Positions 28,011 to 39,237 of a stretch of 64,000 bases of DNA are shown piece after piece. The number at the start of each line of letters is the position of its first letter. Positions within the stretch are counted from its first letter, which is position 1. The position numbers and the translations under genes are program-made. The DNA is taken from contig CABJAV010000012.1 of NCBI GenBank assembly GCA_902363675.1, positions 561-64,560 on the forward strand, given 5' to 3'. The notes beneath the pieces are model-generated. The model was not told the origin of the DNA. It did no database searches and saw only the letters and a list, made by a program, of their open reading frames with translations. This DNA comes from Lachnospiraceae bacterium. GTDB taxonomy: Bacteria > Bacillota > Clostridia > Lachnospirales > Lachnospiraceae.

Positions 28011-29327
28011 CTAATCGTTCAAAAATCCTTTGTAATAACGAACTCTCATCTGTGATTCAATCTGCTTTAATGTCTCAATGATTACACCAACAATAATGAT
28101 GATGGACGTACCACCGAATGATACATCAGCCTTAAATACACCGTTGAAGAAAATCGGAATAACTGCAACAATGGAAAGACCAATTGCACCAATAAAGACA
28201 ATATAATTGAGTATTTGATTTAAGTAATCACTTGTCGGCTTACCCGGTCTGATACCAGGAATAAAGCCCCCGGCACGTTTCATATTGTTTGCAATCTCTA
28301 ACGGATTAAATGTAATCTGTGTATAGAAGTATGCAAATGCAATAATCAATACAAGATAAACTGCAAGTCCGATTGTGTAAATCGGCTGTTCTGGATTACA
28401 CCAGTTAGACTGTGATAATCCCTTTAAAATCTGGCTGCCTACGCCTGTTCCATTTCCTTTTCCAAGAAAACTTGCAATGATAACCGGTGTCTGCATCAGT
28501 GACTGAGCAAAAATAACCGGGATAACACCACCAGTGTTTACCTTCAGAGGTATATAGGTCTGCTGTCCGCCAACCTGTTTACGACCCTGAAGTTTCTTGG
28601 AATACTGAACTGGAATTCTTCTTTCAGCATCCTGTAATACAACAACGAATACAACCATAGCAACAATAATTGCAATGATGATCAGTGCTGCAACAATACC
28701 CTTAGGAATCGATTTATTTGCAATAAACTGAGTCCAAAGAGTTCCTAAATCCTGTGGAATACGTGAAATAATATTAATTGTTAACACAATTGAAATACCA
28801 TTTCCAACACCCTTCTCAGTGATTCTCTCACCGATCCACATAAGTACTGCAGATCCAGCTGTCAAGCCGGTAACTACCATGATAACAGTAAGAGGACTGT
28901 TGCTTGTCAAATATCCACCACGGTAAAATCCAATTGTCATTGCGATAGACTGAATCAATCCCAATGCAATTGTCAGATAACGAGTGATAGAAACAATCTT
29001 CTTTCTTCCCTCTTCACCATCACGCTGCATCTCTTCCAATTTCGGAATAGCAATTGTCAAAAGCTGCATAATGATGGAAGAAGTAATGTATGGGGTAATA
29101 TTCAAAGCGAAGATGGACATATTTAAGAATGAACCACCTGTAATTGCATTAAAAAACCCCAATCCATCAGCTGCCTGACTAGTAAACCACTCCTTAAAGA
29201 CATCTCCGTTGACACCCGGAGCCGGAAGCTCGCTTCCGATTCGGATGACAACAAGCATGAAGAAAGTAAAGAGAATTCTGTTACGAATATCTTTTACTTT
29301 GAACGCATTACGAAGTGTCTCGAACAT
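28011..29327 (-). CDS. secY: Preprotein translocase subunit SecY
   Basis: The channel-forming membrane protein of the Sec system, with 438 residues and ten hydrophobic segments. The plug-side start (RNRILFTFFMLVVIRIG), the GVGNGIS loop near 170 and the R-x-PxYYKGFLND-like end are typical. Its ATG shares one base with the rplO stop (TAATG). Confidence 0.98.
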   Translation of the reverse strand: MFETLRNAFKVKDIRNRILFTFFMLVVIRIGSELPAPGVNGDVFKEWFTSQAADGLGFFNAITGGSFLNMSIFALNITPYITSSIIMQLLTIAIPKLEEMQRDGEEGRKKIVSITRYLTIALGLIQSIAMTIGFYRGGYLTSNSPLTVIMVVTGLTAGSAVLMWIGERITEKGVGNGISIVLTINIISRIPQDLGTLWTQFIANKSIPKGIVAALIIIAIIVAMVVFVVVLQDAERRIPVQYSKKLQGRKQVGGQQTYIPLKVNTGGVIPVIFAQSLMQTPVIIASFLGKGNGTGVGSQILKGLSQSNWCNPEQPIYTIGLAVYLVLIIAFAYFYTQITFNPLEIANNMKRAGGFIPGIRPGKPTSDYLNQILNYIVFIGAIGLSIVAVIPIFFNGVFKADVSFGGTSIIIIVGVIIETLKQIESQMRVRYYKGFLND

Positions 29328-29767
29328 TAGATCACCTCTGCTTTTCCACCAAGAGCTTCAATTTTCTCCTTAGCACTAGCACTGAACGCGTTAGCCTGAA
29401 CTGTAAGCTTCTTAGTAAGTTCTCCATTACCGAGAATTTTAACTCCATCTCTAGGATTCTTAACAATACCTGCCTCGATCAGTGTCTCAACTGATACGAC
29501 TGCATCGTTATCGAATTTCTCAAGAGCGGAAAGATTAATACCAACGATTTCCTTAGAGTTTCTGCACTTGAAACCTCTCTTAGGTAATCTTCTGTATAAT
29601 GGCATCTGGCCACCTTCGAAACCTGGTCTTGGAGCTCCAGAACGAGCTTTCTGACCCTTATGGCCCTTACCAGCAGTCTTACCGTTTCCTGAACCATGTC
29701 CACGGCCTCTTCTGAAATTATCGCTATGCGCTGATCCTTCAGCTGCTTTCAAACTAGATAAATCCAT
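29327..29767 (-). CDS. rplO: 50S ribosomal protein L15
   Basis: The 146-residue protein has the Gly/Arg-rich extended N-terminus ([20 protein letters not shown]) that threads into 23S rRNA, then a globular domain. Translation is coupled to secY downstream. Confidence 0.98.
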   Translation of the reverse strand: MDLSSLKAAEGSAHSDNFRRGRGHGSGNGKTAGKGHKGQKARSGAPRPGFEGGQMPLYRRLPKRGFKCRNSKEIVGINLSALEKFDNDAVVSVETLIEAGIVKNPRDGVKILGNGELTKKLTVQANAFSASAKEKIEALGGKAEVI

Positions 29768-29791
29768 TTTGGCACCTCCTTATTTTATTCT

Positions 29792-29974
29792 TTATGCTTC
29801 TTCTACTTTTACGTATGGTGCTACTTTACGAAGCGCGCCCTGTGTAGCTGCGTTGTTTGGTAACTCTACAGTCTTGTTTAACTTGGTTAATCCAAGAGCT
29901 TCGATTGTCTTCTTGTTCTTAGGAACAGCACCGATTGTTGACTTAATAAGTGTAACTTTTACTTTATCTGCCAT
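29792..29974 (-). CDS. rpmD: 50S ribosomal protein L30
   Basis: This 60-residue protein shows KVTLIKSTIGAVPKNKKTIEALGL, the bacterial L30 signature. It lies between rpsE and rplO as usual. Size is normal. Confidence 0.97.
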   Translation of the reverse strand: MADKVKVTLIKSTIGAVPKNKKTIEALGLTKLNKTVELPNNAATQGALRKVAPYVKVEEA

Positions 29975-29991
29975 GACTTACTCGCTCCTCC

Positions 29992-30501
29992 TTAACCTAA
30001 GATTTCTTCTACAGACTTACCACGAAGTCTTGCAACTTCTTCTGGGCTTCTAAGCTGTGCTAAAGCTTCAATTGTAGCAAGAACTACATTCTGCTTATTG
30101 TTAGATCCCAATGACTTGGTACGAATGTTAGTGATACCAGCAAGCTCACATACGGAACGAGCAGGACCACCAGCGATAATACCAGTACCTTCAGGAGACT
30201 TCTTTAATAATACGGAAGCACCTGTATATTTTCCTGTTACATCATGTGTAATAGAATTGTTCTCGTCTAATCTAACACTGATCAGGCTCTTGATTGCATC
30301 TTCTTTACCTTTGCGGATAGCTTCAGGAATTTCAGCTGCTTTTCCGAGACCAGCGCCAACATGACCGTTTTTGTCACCAACAACAACGAGAGCTGTGAAA
30401 CGCATGTTACGTCCACCCTTAACAACCTTTGTTACACGCTTGATGTCAACAACCTGGTCAACTAATTCTAATTGACTAGCATCAATGATTTCACGTTTCA
30501 T
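29992..30501 (-). CDS. rpsE: 30S ribosomal protein S5
   Basis: The 169-residue protein has the double-stranded-RNA-binding-like N domain ([19 protein letters not shown]) and GxGVIAGGPxR-type core ([16 protein letters not shown]). S5 affects decoding accuracy; the loop associated with spectinomycin resistance (VVKGGRN) is wild-type-like. Confidence 0.98.
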   Translation of the reverse strand: MKREIIDASQLELVDQVVDIKRVTKVVKGGRNMRFTALVVVGDKNGHVGAGLGKAAEIPEAIRKGKEDAIKSLISVRLDENNSITHDVTGKYTGASVLLKKSPEGTGIIAGGPARSVCELAGITNIRTKSLGSNNKQNVVLATIEALAQLRSPEEVARLRGKSVEEILG

Positions 30502-30513
30502 GTTTGTCTCCTC

Positions 30514-30882
30514 CTAAAACTCTAAACCAGCTTCTCTTGCTGCTTCAGCTAATGCTTTTACCTTGCCTGCGTAAATAAAACCGCCTCTATCGAAGACAAC
30601 TGTGGTAATACCCTTATCTAATGCTTTCTTTGCAATAACAGTACCAAGCTTTGCTGCTGCATCAACGTTATTAGTCTTCTCGACCTCTGCTTTTAAATCC
30701 TTATCCAGGGTTGAAGCAGAAACAAGTGTATTTCCAACTGTATCATCAATAATCTGAGCATACATATGGTTATTACTTCTGAATACAGCTAAACGAGGAC
30801 GCTGTGCTGTACCTGCAAGATGATTACGCATTCTGCTATGTTTCTTTTCACGAACTTCTGTTCTTGATTTTTTACTAACCAT
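30514..30882 (-). CDS. rplR: 50S ribosomal protein L18
   Basis: This 122-residue 5S rRNA-binding protein has [19 protein letters not shown] near 30-50 and ends [26 protein letters not shown]. Length and ending are normal. Confidence 0.98.
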   Translation of the reverse strand: MVSKKSRTEVREKKHSRMRNHLAGTAQRPRLAVFRSNNHMYAQIIDDTVGNTLVSASTLDKDLKAEVEKTNNVDAAAKLGTVIAKKALDKGITTVVFDRGGFIYAGKVKALAEAAREAGLEF

Positions 30883-30901
30883 TTCTTGTCCACTCCTTTA
30901 A

Positions 30902-31441
30902 TTATTTCTTACCAGTCTTACCAACCTTACGTCTAATAACCTCATCAGCATACTTAATTCCCTTGCCCTTATATGGCTCAGGTCTTCTCTTATCTCTGAT
31001 TTCAGCTGCGTACTGGCCAACTTTTTCTTTATCAATACCTTTGATGATAATCTTATTATCTTCAACAACTGCCTCGAGTCCTTCCGGATCTTCCATCTCA
31101 ACCGGATGAGAATATCCTAAGTTGAGTGTCAGCTTCTTTCCAGACTTGGAAGCTCTATAACCTACACCATTAACTTCAAGAGTCTTGGTGTATCCTTCTG
31201 TAACACCAATAACCATATTGTTAATCAGTGTTCTTGTTAATCCATGTAAGGATTTCATTTTCTTTAAATCGTTTGGTCTGGTTACTACGATTTCAGAGTT
31301 CTCTACTTTGATATCCATCTCAGATGGAAGTGTTCTCTCAAGAGTACCCTTTGGACCTTTTACAGTCACATGATTATTTTCTGCAACCTCAACTGTTACA
31401 CCAGCTGGAATTGCGATTGGCATTCTTCCTATACGTGACAT
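30902..31441 (-). CDS. rplF: 50S ribosomal protein L6
   Basis: The 179-residue protein has two tandem L6 domains and starts [15 protein letters not shown]. The C-terminal [19 protein letters not shown] is conserved. A GGTC/GACC hairpin lies in the 97-nt gap before the gene (31477-31494). Confidence 0.98.
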   Translation of the reverse strand: MSRIGRMPIAIPAGVTVEVAENNHVTVKGPKGTLERTLPSEMDIKVENSEIVVTRPNDLKKMKSLHGLTRTLINNMVIGVTEGYTKTLEVNGVGYRASKSGKKLTLNLGYSHPVEMEDPEGLEAVVEDNKIIIKGIDKEKVGQYAAEIRDKRRPEPYKGKGIKYADEVIRRKVGKTGKK

Positions 31442-31538
31442 GCCCGTACCTCCTATATTTTTGGATGTTTAATAGTTTCTATTGTATGTCCGGTCATACG
31501 ACCGGTTTATACTTTTTGGAAAATTTACTTTGTATGAA

Positions 31539-31943
31539 CTACCATACAAATGCTAATACTTCGCCACCGACTTTAAGCTTTCTAGCCTCTTTGTCAGTTA
31601 CGATTCCCTGGTTTGTAGAAAGGATTGCGATTCCTAATCCACCAAGTACACTCGGGATTTCATCTTTACCAGCGTATACACGTAAACCTGGCTTAGAGAT
31701 TCTCTTAATTCCTGTAATGATCTTCTCGTTCTTATCTGCACCATACTTTAATGTTACGCGGATAGTCTTGAAGTTACCATCCTCGATGATGTCATACTTC
31801 TCGATGAATCCTTCATCAACAAGGATGCCAGCGATAGCAACTTTGATCTTAGAAGCTGGGATATCTACTGTATCATGTTTTGCAGTATTCGCATTACGAA
31901 TTCTTGTAAGCATATCTGCAATTGGATCACTTGTCATCATCAT
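31539..31943 (-). CDS. rpsH: 30S ribosomal protein S8
   Basis: This 134-residue central-domain assembly protein starts [16 protein letters not shown] and ends with the conserved GGEVLAFVW. Three consecutive ATG codons stand at the start; the exact one is uncertain by two residues. S8 is the classical autoregulator of the spc operon in E. coli. Confidence 0.97.
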   Translation of the reverse strand: MMMTSDPIADMLTRIRNANTAKHDTVDIPASKIKVAIAGILVDEGFIEKYDIIEDGNFKTIRVTLKYGADKNEKIITGIKRISKPGLRVYAGKDEIPSVLGGLGIAILSTNQGIVTDKEARKLKVGGEVLAFVW

Positions 31944-31986
31944 GACATTTTTCCTCCTTTTGGATTACTACTTTTCTCTTAAAGGT

Positions 31987-32172
31987 TTACCAAGATGCCT
32001 TCTTAACGCCTGGGATCTGACCTTTATATGCTAACTCACGGAAACATACTCTGCAGATTCCGTATTTTCTTAAAACTGAATGTGGACGTCCACAAATTCT
32101 GCAACGTGTATATTCTCTAGTAGAGAATTTTGGTTTACGCTGCTGCTTAACTTTCATACTTGTCTTAGCCAT
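31987..32172 (-). CDS. rpsZ: 30S ribosomal protein S14, zinc type
   Basis: The 61-residue short form carries the CRICGRPH and CRVC pairs, four Cys for one zinc ion. The short zinc form is usual in Gram-positives and is often paired with a zinc-free backup elsewhere; none is in this window. Confidence 0.97.
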   Translation of the reverse strand: MAKTSMKVKQQRKPKFSTREYTRCRICGRPHSVLRKYGICRVCFRELAYKGQIPGVKKASW

Positions 32173-32188
32173 TAAAATTCCCTCCTAA

Positions 32189-32728
32189 TTATTTAGCGAA
32201 TGGCATATTGAACAGAGTCAATAATTCACGTGCTTCTTCATCAGTCTTTGCTGTTGTAACAAAGATGATATCCATACCACGAACCTTATCTACCTTATCA
32301 TACTCGATCTCTGGGAAGATAATCTGCTCCTTGATACCAAGTGCGTAGTTTCCACGACCATCAAATGCGTTAGGATTAACACCTCTGAAGTCACGTACAC
32401 GAGGTAATGCTAAGTTGATCAGACGATCAGCGAACTCATACATCTTCTCACCACGTAATGTAACCTTACATCCAATTGGCATATTCTCTCTGATCTTGAA
32501 GTTAGCGATAGCATTCTTTGCCTTTGTTGTAACAGCCTTCTGACCTGTGATTGCTTCCATGTCCTTTACAGCTGCCTCAAGAATCTTTGCGTTCTCCTTA
32601 GCCTCACCAACACCCATGTTAACTACGATCTTGTCAAGCTTTGGAACCTCCATTGTATTCTTGTATCCGAACTTTTTGATCATTGCGTCTTTGATCTCAT
32701 TTTCGTACTGCTCTTTAAGTCTACTCAA
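32189..32728 (-). CDS. rplE: 50S ribosomal protein L5
   Basis: This 179-residue protein binds 5S rRNA and the central protuberance. [24 protein letters not shown] near 130 and [17 protein letters not shown] near the end are typical. Confidence 0.98.
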   Translation of the reverse strand: MSRLKEQYENEIKDAMIKKFGYKNTMEVPKLDKIVVNMGVGEAKENAKILEAAVKDMEAITGQKAVTTKAKNAIANFKIRENMPIGCKVTLRGEKMYEFADRLINLALPRVRDFRGVNPNAFDGRGNYALGIKEQIIFPEIEYDKVDKVRGMDIIFVTTAKTDEEARELLTLFNMPFAK

Positions 32729-32750
32729 TGTTTTGTCCTCCTCTCTTCAA

Positions 32751-33062
32751 TTAATCGATAACATCGCCTGTTGATTTAGCAAAACGTACTTTCTTGTCTC
32801 CGTCCATCTTGAAACCTACGCGAGTAGCTTTTCCTTTGTGAAGGAACATTACGTTAGATGCATCAATAGGTCCTTCCTGATGAAGGATTCCGCCCTGCTG
32901 GTTGCTCATGCTTGGTTTTGCATGCTTTGTAACCATGTTGACACCTTCAACGAGGAGTGTGTTGTCTTTTTTGTTTACGGCAATAACCTTGCCCTCTTTG
33001 TCTTTATCTCTTCCAGCGATAACTTTAACCATATCGCCTTTTTTGATTTTCATACTTGCCAT
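32751..33062 (-). CDS. rplX: 50S ribosomal protein L24
   Basis: This 103-residue assembly initiator has a KOW motif at the start (IKKGDMVKVIAGRDKDKEGKV) and the VEGVNMVTKHAKP loop. Length is normal. Confidence 0.98.
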   Translation of the reverse strand: MASMKIKKGDMVKVIAGRDKDKEGKVIAVNKKDNTLLVEGVNMVTKHAKPSMSNQQGGILHQEGPIDASNVMFLHKGKATRVGFKMDGDKKVRFAKSTGDVID

Positions 33063-33073
33063 CTTCGTTCCTC

Positions 33074-33442
33074 CTATAATACTTCTGGAGCCAGAGAAAC
33101 AATCTTCATGAACTGCTTATCACGAAGCTCACGAGCTACTGGTCCAAAGATACGAGTTCCTCTTGGAGTCTTATCGTCTTTGATAATAACTGCTGCGTTC
33201 TCATCAAATTTAATATAGGAACCATCTTTACGACGGGCACCCTTTACTGAACGAACAACTACGGCTTTAACGACATCGCCTTTTTTAACAACACCGCCTG
33301 GTGTTGCATCTTTAACAGTAGCAACGATTACATCGCCGATGTTCGCATATCTTCTGGTAGATCCACCCATTACGCGGATAACAAGTAACTCTTTAGCGCC
33401 AGTATTATCTGCAACTCTGAGTCTGCTTTCCTGCTGTACCAT
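33074..33442 (-). CDS. rplN: 50S ribosomal protein L14
   Basis: This 122-residue protein starts [18 protein letters not shown] and ends [18 protein letters not shown]. It forms part of the intersubunit bridge. Order relative to rpsQ and rplX is standard. Confidence 0.98.
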   Translation of the reverse strand: MVQQESRLRVADNTGAKELLVIRVMGGSTRRYANIGDVIVATVKDATPGGVVKKGDVVKAVVVRSVKGARRKDGSYIKFDENAAVIIKDDKTPRGTRIFGPVARELRDKQFMKIVSLAPEVL

Positions 33443-33460
33443 GCTTGTAGCCTCCTTTTA

Positions 33461-33718
33461 TTATTTTGCTCTTTCCATGATTTCTACAAGTCTCCATCTC
33501 TTATCTTTAGATAATGGTCTTGTTTCCATAACTCTAACGGTATCACCGATCTTAGCATCGTTGTTCTCGTCATGAGCTTTTAATTTATAAGTCTTTTTAA
33601 CGATCTTGTTGTAAAGTGGATGTCTCTCGTTGTTCTTTACAGCTACAACGATTGTCTTTTCCATCTTATCGCTAACAACAACACCCACACGTGTTTTTCT
33701 AAGATTTCTTTCTTCCAC
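33461..33718 (-). CDS. rpsQ: 30S ribosomal protein S17
   Basis: This 85-residue OB-fold protein has [20 protein letters not shown] at the start and the [13 protein letters not shown] ending. Normal length. Confidence 0.98.
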   Translation of the reverse strand: MEERNLRKTRVGVVVSDKMEKTIVVAVKNNERHPLYNKIVKKTYKLKAHDENNDAKIGDTVRVMETRPLSKDKRWRLVEIMERAK

Positions 33719-33747
33719 GACCGAAGTCTCCTTTCTGAGAATTGGAT

Positions 33748-33957
33748 TTATTCAGCAACACTAGCCTTCTCGGTGATAACAGTCTGAATTCTAGCAATAT
33801 TCTTACGAACTTCCTTAATTCTTGCTGTGTTATCTAACTGATTGGTTGCATTCTGGAATCTCAAATTGAAAAGTTCCTTTTTCGCATCAACTAACTGTGC
33901 CTTTAAATCTGCAACAGAAAGTGTCTTTAATTCTTCTAAATATGCACTAGTTTTCAT
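33748..33957 (-). CDS. rpmC: 50S ribosomal protein L29
   Basis: This 69-residue helical protein near the exit tunnel has [29 protein letters not shown] chose ATG 33957, preceded by GGCGGTGA, over a GTG at 33966. Either way the start lies inside the 3' end of rplP, so the two overlap by 11 nt and are coupled. Confidence 0.95.
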   Translation of the reverse strand: MKTSAYLEELKTLSVADLKAQLVDAKKELFNLRFQNATNQLDNTARIKEVRKNIARIQTVITEKASVAE

Positions 33958-34384
33958 TTGATTCACCGCCTTCTAAATCTGCACGTGAAACTACTTTACA
34001 TTTGCAAGGTAATTTATGTGTAGCAAGACGTAAAGCTTCTTTAGCTACGTCTTCCGGAACACCGGAGATTTCAAATAATACTCTACCTGGTTTCACTACG
34101 GCTACCCAATACTCAAGGGCACCTTTTCCTTTACCCATACGAACACCCATAGGCTTATGAGTTACAGGCTTCTCTGGGAAAATCTTAATCCAAACTTTAC
34201 CACCACGCTTGATGTATCTTGTCATAGCAACACGGGCAGCCTCAATCTGATTAGCCTTAATCCAGCAAGGCTCTAATGCTACGATACCATACTCACCGTA
34301 TGTGATCTTGTTTCCTCTGGTAGCTTTACCAGCCATGGAACCACGGAACTGTTTACGATGTTTAACTCTCTTTGGCATTAACAT
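33947..34384 (-). CDS. rplP: 50S ribosomal protein L16
   Basis: This 145-residue protein at the A-site tRNA corridor starts [17 protein letters not shown] and contains [16 protein letters not shown]. The ATG at 34384 keeps the M-L-x-PKRV start seen in relatives, with GGAGG upstream. Confidence 0.97.
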   Translation of the reverse strand: MLMPKRVKHRKQFRGSMAGKATRGNKITYGEYGIVALEPCWIKANQIEAARVAMTRYIKRGGKVWIKIFPEKPVTHKPMGVRMGKGKGALEYWVAVVKPGRVLFEISGVPEDVAKEALRLATHKLPCKCKVVSRADLEGGESNEN

Positions 34385-34386
34385 AA

Positions 34387-35043
34387 TTACTGAGCTCCTC
34401 CTTCCTTATTAGCCTTTGTAGGAAGCACTTCGCCACGGTAGATCCAAACCTTAACACCTACTTTACCGTAAGTTGTATCTGCCTCTGCGAATCCATAATC
34501 GATATCTGCACGAAGTGTCTGAAGCGGAATAGTTCCATCAGAGTAGAACTCTGTACGAGCCATATCTGCTCCACCAAGACGTCCGGAACAAGATGTCTTG
34601 ATACCCTTAGCGCCGCTCTTCATTGCACGACCCATGCAGGACTTCATTGCTCTACGGAAAGAAACACGGTTCTCAAGCTGTAAAGCGATGTTCTCAGCTA
34701 CTAACTGAGCGTCACGGTCAGGTCTCTTTACTTCTTTGATATCTACAACTAATTTCTTGTCTGTAAGTTTCTGAACTTCTGCCTTAACCTTCTCGATCTC
34801 AGCTCCGCCCTTACCAATTACAACACCTGGCTTAGCTGTGTAAATGATAACCTTAACGCGATCTGATGCTCTCTCGATCTCGATCTTAGAAACACCAGCA
34901 GCGTATAATTTTTTCTTTAAAAATGTTCTGATATTGTAATCTTCGACTAAGTAATCTGCGAAATCGCCATCTGCATACCATTTAGAATCCCAATCTTTGA
35001 TAACGCCGACTCTTAATCCATGAGGATTAACCTTCTGTCCCAT
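34387..35043 (-). CDS. rpsC: 30S ribosomal protein S3
   Basis: This 218-residue mRNA-entry protein has an N-terminal KH domain with [12 protein letters not shown] near 75-86 and a C-terminal domain with [20 protein letters not shown]. Normal length. Confidence 0.98.
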   Translation of the reverse strand: MGQKVNPHGLRVGVIKDWDSKWYADGDFADYLVEDYNIRTFLKKKLYAAGVSKIEIERASDRVKVIIYTAKPGVVIGKGGAEIEKVKAEVQKLTDKKLVVDIKEVKRPDRDAQLVAENIALQLENRVSFRRAMKSCMGRAMKSGAKGIKTSCSGRLGGADMARTEFYSDGTIPLQTLRADIDYGFAEADTTYGKVGVKVWIYRGEVLPTKANKEGGAQ

Positions 35044-35052
35044 GATTGCCTC

Positions 35053-35439
35053 CTATCTTTCATCAAGCACGATTGTAATGTGGCTCATTCTCTTCTCGAT
35101 TCTATAAGCTCTACCCTGTGCTCTAGGATGAATTCTCTTCATTGTTGGTCCCTTATTTGCGTAGCACTCTGCTACATAAAGGTTCTCTGCTTTCATTCCA
35201 TTGTTGTTCTCAGCATTAGCGATGGCTGATTTTAATAACTTCTCTACTACGCTTGAAGCGTATCTTGGGTTGTATGAAACAATTGCAAGTGCAGTTGCTA
35301 CATCTTTACCACGAATTGCATCTAATACGAAGCAAGCTTTCTGAACGGACACTCTAGCATAAGATAACTTAGCTGAAGGTCTTGTATCTTTTACTTCGTT
35401 TCTCTCTCTCTTGATCTGGGATCTATGTCCTTTTGCCAT
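35053..35439 (-). CDS. rplV: 50S ribosomal protein L22
   Basis: The 128-residue protein lines the exit tunnel. ARVSVQKACFVLDAIRGKDV and the HPRAQGRAYRIEKRMSHITI hairpin near the end are typical. It carries about 14 extra basic residues at the N-terminus compared with the usual 110-residue form. Confidence 0.97.
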   Translation of the reverse strand: MAKGHRSQIKRERNEVKDTRPSAKLSYARVSVQKACFVLDAIRGKDVATALAIVSYNPRYASSVVEKLLKSAIANAENNNGMKAENLYVAECYANKGPTMKRIHPRAQGRAYRIEKRMSHITIVLDER

Positions 35440-35464
35440 GGATGAAACCTCCTTTCACTAAATA

Positions 35465-35746
35465 TTATCTTACGCCTGATTTCTTCTCGTCTTTTCCATG
35501 TCCTCTGTAAGTTCTTGTTGCAACGAACTCACCGAGCTTGTGTCCAACCATATCCTCAGTAACATATACCGGAACATGCTTTCTTCCGTCATGAACAGCG
35601 ATTGTGTGTCCAACGAAAGATGGGAAAATAGTAGAACGACGGGACCATGTCTTAATTACGGACTTGTCTCCGGAAGCGTTCATAGCATCTACTTTTTTCA
35701 GTAAGCTTTCATCAGCAAATGGTCCTTTTTTAAGTGAACGTGCCAT
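35465..35746 (-). CDS. rpsS: 30S ribosomal protein S19
   Basis: This 93-residue protein starts [19 protein letters not shown] and has [20 protein letters not shown] in the middle. It forms a head complex with S13. Confidence 0.98.
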   Translation of the reverse strand: MARSLKKGPFADESLLKKVDAMNASGDKSVIKTWSRRSTIFPSFVGHTIAVHDGRKHVPVYVTEDMVGHKLGEFVATRTYRGHGKDEKKSGVR

Positions 35747-35762
35747 TTCTTCAACCTCCTAA

Positions 35763-36605
35763 TTATTTGATCGCTTTACCGTCTCTTCTTCTTACGATAA
35801 GCTTGTTAGACTGCTTGTTCTTCTTTCTGGTCTTTAAACCAAGTGCAGGCTTGCCCCATGGAGTACATGGTCCTGGACGACCTACTGGAGCCTTACCTTC
35901 ACCACCACCGTGTGGATGGTCATTAGGGTTCATAACGGAACCACGAACAGTTGGGCGAACACCCATGTGACGCTTACGTCCAGCCTTACCGATATTTACG
36001 AGGTTATGGTCACCGTTTCCGATAACACCGATTGTTGCTCTACACTGAATTGGAACCATTCTCATCTCACCTGAAGGAAGACGAAGTGTTGCGTACTTTC
36101 CTTCCTTAGCCATCAGCTGTGCGCTAAGTCCAGCGGAACGAACTAACTGTCCACCCTTGCCTGGAAGTAACTCGATGTTGTGGATCTGTGTACCAACCGG
36201 AATATTCTCAAGTGGTAAGCAGTTTCCAACTCTTACCTCAGCTTCTGGTCCATTCATAACTTTCATTCCATCAGTTAATCCTGCAGGAGCCAAGATGTAT
36301 GCTTTCTGTCCATCTGCATAGCAGATTAATGCGATATTAGCAGTTCTGTTTGGATCGTACTCGATACCAATTACAGTTGCCGGAATACCATCTTTTCTTC
36401 TCTTGAAGTCGATGATTCTGTATTTTCTTCTGTTTCCACCACCCTGGTGTCTAACTGTGATTTTACCCTGATTGTTACGACCAGCGTTCTTCTTTAAAGA
36501 AGTTGTAAGAGACTTCTCAGGAGTTGTCTTTGTGATCTCTGCGAAATCAGAGCCAGTCATATTTCTTCTGGAAGGTGTATATGGGTTATATGTCTTAATT
36601 CCCAT
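35763..36605 (-). CDS. rplB: 50S ribosomal protein L2
   Basis: This 280-residue protein is needed for subunit joining and the peptidyl-transferase centre. [22 protein letters not shown] near 41 and [20 protein letters not shown] near 226, with the essential His, are present. Confidence 0.98.
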   Translation of the reverse strand: MGIKTYNPYTPSRRNMTGSDFAEITKTTPEKSLTTSLKKNAGRNNQGKITVRHQGGGNRRKYRIIDFKRRKDGIPATVIGIEYDPNRTANIALICYADGQKAYILAPAGLTDGMKVMNGPEAEVRVGNCLPLENIPVGTQIHNIELLPGKGGQLVRSAGLSAQLMAKEGKYATLRLPSGEMRMVPIQCRATIGVIGNGDHNLVNIGKAGRKRHMGVRPTVRGSVMNPNDHPHGGGEGKAPVGRPGPCTPWGKPALGLKTRKKNKQSNKLIVRRRDGKAIK

Positions 36606-36736
36606 TGTTTTTCTCCTTTCGATGTTTTCATTATCACGTCATCACTGACGTATATCTTGTAATGCATCGTAGATGCATTGCCTACGCACATTGCTTCGCA
36701 TCAGCGAACTTTCATGTAATGTGCACCTTGCGGAAA

Positions 36737-37036
36737 TTAAAGTCCAGCGAAAATCTCGATATCCTTGCTGTCCTCTGTTAACTGAACGATTGCTTTCTTT
36801 GTCTTAGCAGTCTTTCCGGTAACCATTCCACGTCTTCTGTTCTTGCCTTCACAGTTCATTGTGTTGACCTTGGCAACCTTTGTGCCTTCGAACATTCTTT
36901 CTACTGCTTCTTTGATCATAGTCTTGTTTGCGTCTGGATGAACAAGAAATGTATATTTCTTCTCAGCCATTGCATTCATACTCTTCTCAGTTACTACTGG
37001 TTTGAGGATTACATCATAATACTGTACGTTTGCCAT
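36737..37036 (-). CDS. rplW: 50S ribosomal protein L23
   Basis: This 99-residue protein marks the tunnel exit and docks SRP and trigger factor. [13 protein letters not shown] near the start is the family signature. Its ATG shares one base with the rplD stop. A 130-nt gap with small hairpins separates it from rplB. Confidence 0.97.
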   Translation of the reverse strand: MANVQYYDVILKPVVTEKSMNAMAEKKYTFLVHPDANKTMIKEAVERMFEGTKVAKVNTMNCEGKNRRRGMVTGKTAKTKKAIVQLTEDSKDIEIFAGL

Positions 37037-37656
37037 TATGCATACACCTCCTCGATTGTTGCAACAGCAGCCTTTGTAACTACTACTGTATCATACTTTA
37101 ATGCATCAAATACATTTAACTCGTTTGTCTGAGCAGTCTTAACTGTTGGAAGGTTAGCTGCAGATGCGATTACGTTTGTATCCATATCATTTAATACAAC
37201 TAAAGCTTTCTCAACTTTAAGGTTATTCAGAACCTCAACGAATTTCTTTGTCTTGATCTCGTCTAATTTAAGATCATCAACAACTACGAACTTTCCATCA
37301 GCTACTTTAGAAGTAAGTACAGACTTTAATGCTGCTCTCTTTTCCTTCTTGTTAAGCTTGAAAGAGTAATCTCTTGGTACTGGAGCGAATACAACTCCGC
37401 CGCCTGTCCACTGTGGAGCTCTTGTAGATCCCTGTCTTGCATGACCGGTTCCCTTCTGTCTCCATGGTTTTCTTCCGCCACCGCGAACTTCAGAACGTGT
37501 CTTAGCTTTCTGTGTTCCCTGGCGATTATTTGCAAGCTGCTGAAGTACAGCCATATGAACTAAATGCTCATTAATTTCTACGCCGAAAATGGAATCGTTT
37601 AATTCGATTGAATCAACCTCTTTACCTTCCATATTATAAACAGCTACTTTAGCCAT
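37036..37656 (-). CDS. rplD: 50S ribosomal protein L4
   Basis: This 206-residue protein has the long tunnel loop ([21 protein letters not shown] near 65-85). In E. coli L4 represses the S10 operon through its leader; whether it does so here through the leader at 38850-39203 is unknown. Confidence 0.98.
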   Translation of the reverse strand: MAKVAVYNMEGKEVDSIELNDSIFGVEINEHLVHMAVLQQLANNRQGTQKAKTRSEVRGGGRKPWRQKGTGHARQGSTRAPQWTGGGVVFAPVPRDYSFKLNKKEKRAALKSVLTSKVADGKFVVVDDLKLDEIKTKKFVEVLNNLKVEKALVVLNDMDTNVIASAANLPTVKTAQTNELNVFDALKYDTVVVTKAAVATIEEVYA

Positions 37657-37684
37657 CGTAAAGTTCCTCCTTTCTTACTATGCA

Positions 37685-38368
37685 CTATTTACCAGACTTT
37701 GTGGTCTCTTTTACTGTGATGAGGGCTTTCTTAGCTCCTGGAACTGCACCCTTGATTAACAGTAAGTTGTTCTCTGCGTCAACTCTTACAACTTCAAGAT
37801 TCTGAGTTGTAACCTTTACGCTACCCATGTGTCCAGGCATTCCTTTTCCCTTGAATACACGGCTTGGAGAAGAACATGCACCGTTAGAACCCTGATGACG
37901 ATGGAATTTAGAACCATGAGCCATAGGTCCTCTGTGCTGACCTAATCTCTTAATAGCACCCTGGAAACCTTTACCTTTTGAAATAGCAGTTACATCAACC
38001 TTATCTCCTTCAGCGAAGATGTCAGCTTTGATTTCATCTGCTAAATTGTAATCTGCTGCGTTCTCAAACTTGAACTCACGAACAAATCTCTTGCCAGATA
38101 CACCAGCTTTAGCGAAGTGTCCCATCTGAGCCTTGTTAACGCCATGTCTGTTACGAATTTCTTTCTTTCCGTTAGCATCTTTGTTAACAACTTTTTCTTT
38201 CTTGTCAACAAAACCAACCTGAACTGCGCTGTATCCGTCGTTCTCAACTGTCTTCACCTGAGTAACAACACATGGACCAGCCTGTAATACAGTAACCGGC
38301 ACCAATACGCCGTCTGCATTGAAGATCTGAGTCATTCCGACTTTTGTTGCTAAAATTGCTTTCTTCAT
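37685..38368 (-). CDS. rplC: 50S ribosomal protein L3
   Basis: This 227-residue protein is slightly longer than the common 209, with extra residues in the K/D-rich part around 50-70. [27 protein letters not shown] is the conserved extension toward the peptidyl-transferase centre. Confidence 0.98.
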   Translation of the reverse strand: MKKAILATKVGMTQIFNADGVLVPVTVLQAGPCVVTQVKTVENDGYSAVQVGFVDKKEKVVNKDANGKKEIRNRHGVNKAQMGHFAKAGVSGKRFVREFKFENAADYNLADEIKADIFAEGDKVDVTAISKGKGFQGAIKRLGQHRGPMAHGSKFHRHQGSNGACSSPSRVFKGKGMPGHMGSVKVTTQNLEVVRVDAENNLLLIKGAVPGAKKALITVKETTKSGK

Positions 38369-38531
38369 TTTTTACCTCCTGTTTTCTACAGCGGAACGCT
38401 TCTTGCCCACTTTTACCGACCCGCGAAGATAATCGATTGTGGAGTAGCGGAACCGTTCATCCTAGAGCAGCCATATCTATATGAAATAACTAATCAGGAC
38501 TTACATAATTAAATAATTGTCGAAACAGTTA

Positions 38532-38849
38532 TTATTTCTGTTTCATTTTGATGTCGATATAAACACCAGCCGGCATCTCTAAACGAGATAATGCATCAAC
38601 AGTCTTCTGTGTTGGTGTCACAATATCGATAAGTCTCTTATGAGTTCTCTGCTCGAACTGTTCACGGGAATCTTTGTACTTGTGAGTAGCTCTAAGAATT
38701 GTAACTACTTCCTTCTTTGTAGGAAGAGGTACCGGTCCGCTCACCTGTGATCCGTTCTTCTTTACAGTCTCGATGATTTTCTTTGCTGATGAATCAACTA
38801 ATTCGTGATCATAAGCTTTGAGAGTAATTCTCATTACTTGACTTGCCAT
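38532..38849 (-). CDS. rpsJ: 30S ribosomal protein S10 (NusE)
   Basis: This 105-residue protein is also the NusE transcription factor. [18 protein letters not shown] and [11 protein letters not shown] are diagnostic. It is the first gene of the ribosomal run. GGAGG lies 11 nt before the ATG, a long spacing bridged by a T run. Confidence 0.98.
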   Translation of the reverse strand: MASQVMRITLKAYDHELVDSSAKKIIETVKKNGSQVSGPVPLPTKKEVVTILRATHKYKDSREQFEQRTHKRLIDIVTPTQKTVDALSRLEMPAGVYIDIKMKQK

Positions 38850-39203
38850 AAAAAAAGTCGCCTCCTTTTCGCACTTTTAAATAGTACGACAAGCGGTGAC
38901 TGTACACATACCCGTGTGTTTCCTGTCATAAGGGCGGTTGTCCGCGGCGGATTCCATATAACCGATTTCCGTCATCCTTCCAAAGGATTGTCGCTTACAG
39001 CTAATCTCTTCGCAACCTTACAGTCGTTTATCTGTCATGCTCCATCCCTTAAGCATTCTTCACACATCATTCTACTTTACTGTAGACCATATTGTTTGTA
39101 CAGTGACTTGTCGTCAGTTTCCTAACTTGACATTCGCTCCACGGAAAACCTGCTAATTTGTAAGCAGCAACCTCACGCTTCACAGCTATCAATGCCACAG
39201 CAC
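38850..39203 (-). other. Long 5' leader of the S10 operon
   Basis: From the promoter at 39209-39237 to the rpsJ ATG lie about 350 nt without a gene. This DNA has a higher G+C content than the intergenic regions nearby and contains complementary segments, for example GGCGG and CCGCC around 38933-38946 and TGCT/AGCA around 39150-39165. It is probably a structured RNA leader. No fit to the E. coli L4 leader could be seen by eye. No terminator with a clear T tract was found before rpsJ. Confidence 0.5.
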
Positions 39204-39208
39204 TTGCT

Positions 39209-39237
39209 ATTATATATGGTATTTTCAAAAAATGCAA
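39209..39237 (-). promoter_or_regulatory. Main promoter of the S10-spc-alpha ribosomal run
   Basis: TTGCAT (39237-39232) and TATAAT (39214-39209) are separated by 17 bp on the minus strand, in an AT-rich upstream context that suits a strong ribosomal promoter. Confidence 0.85.
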
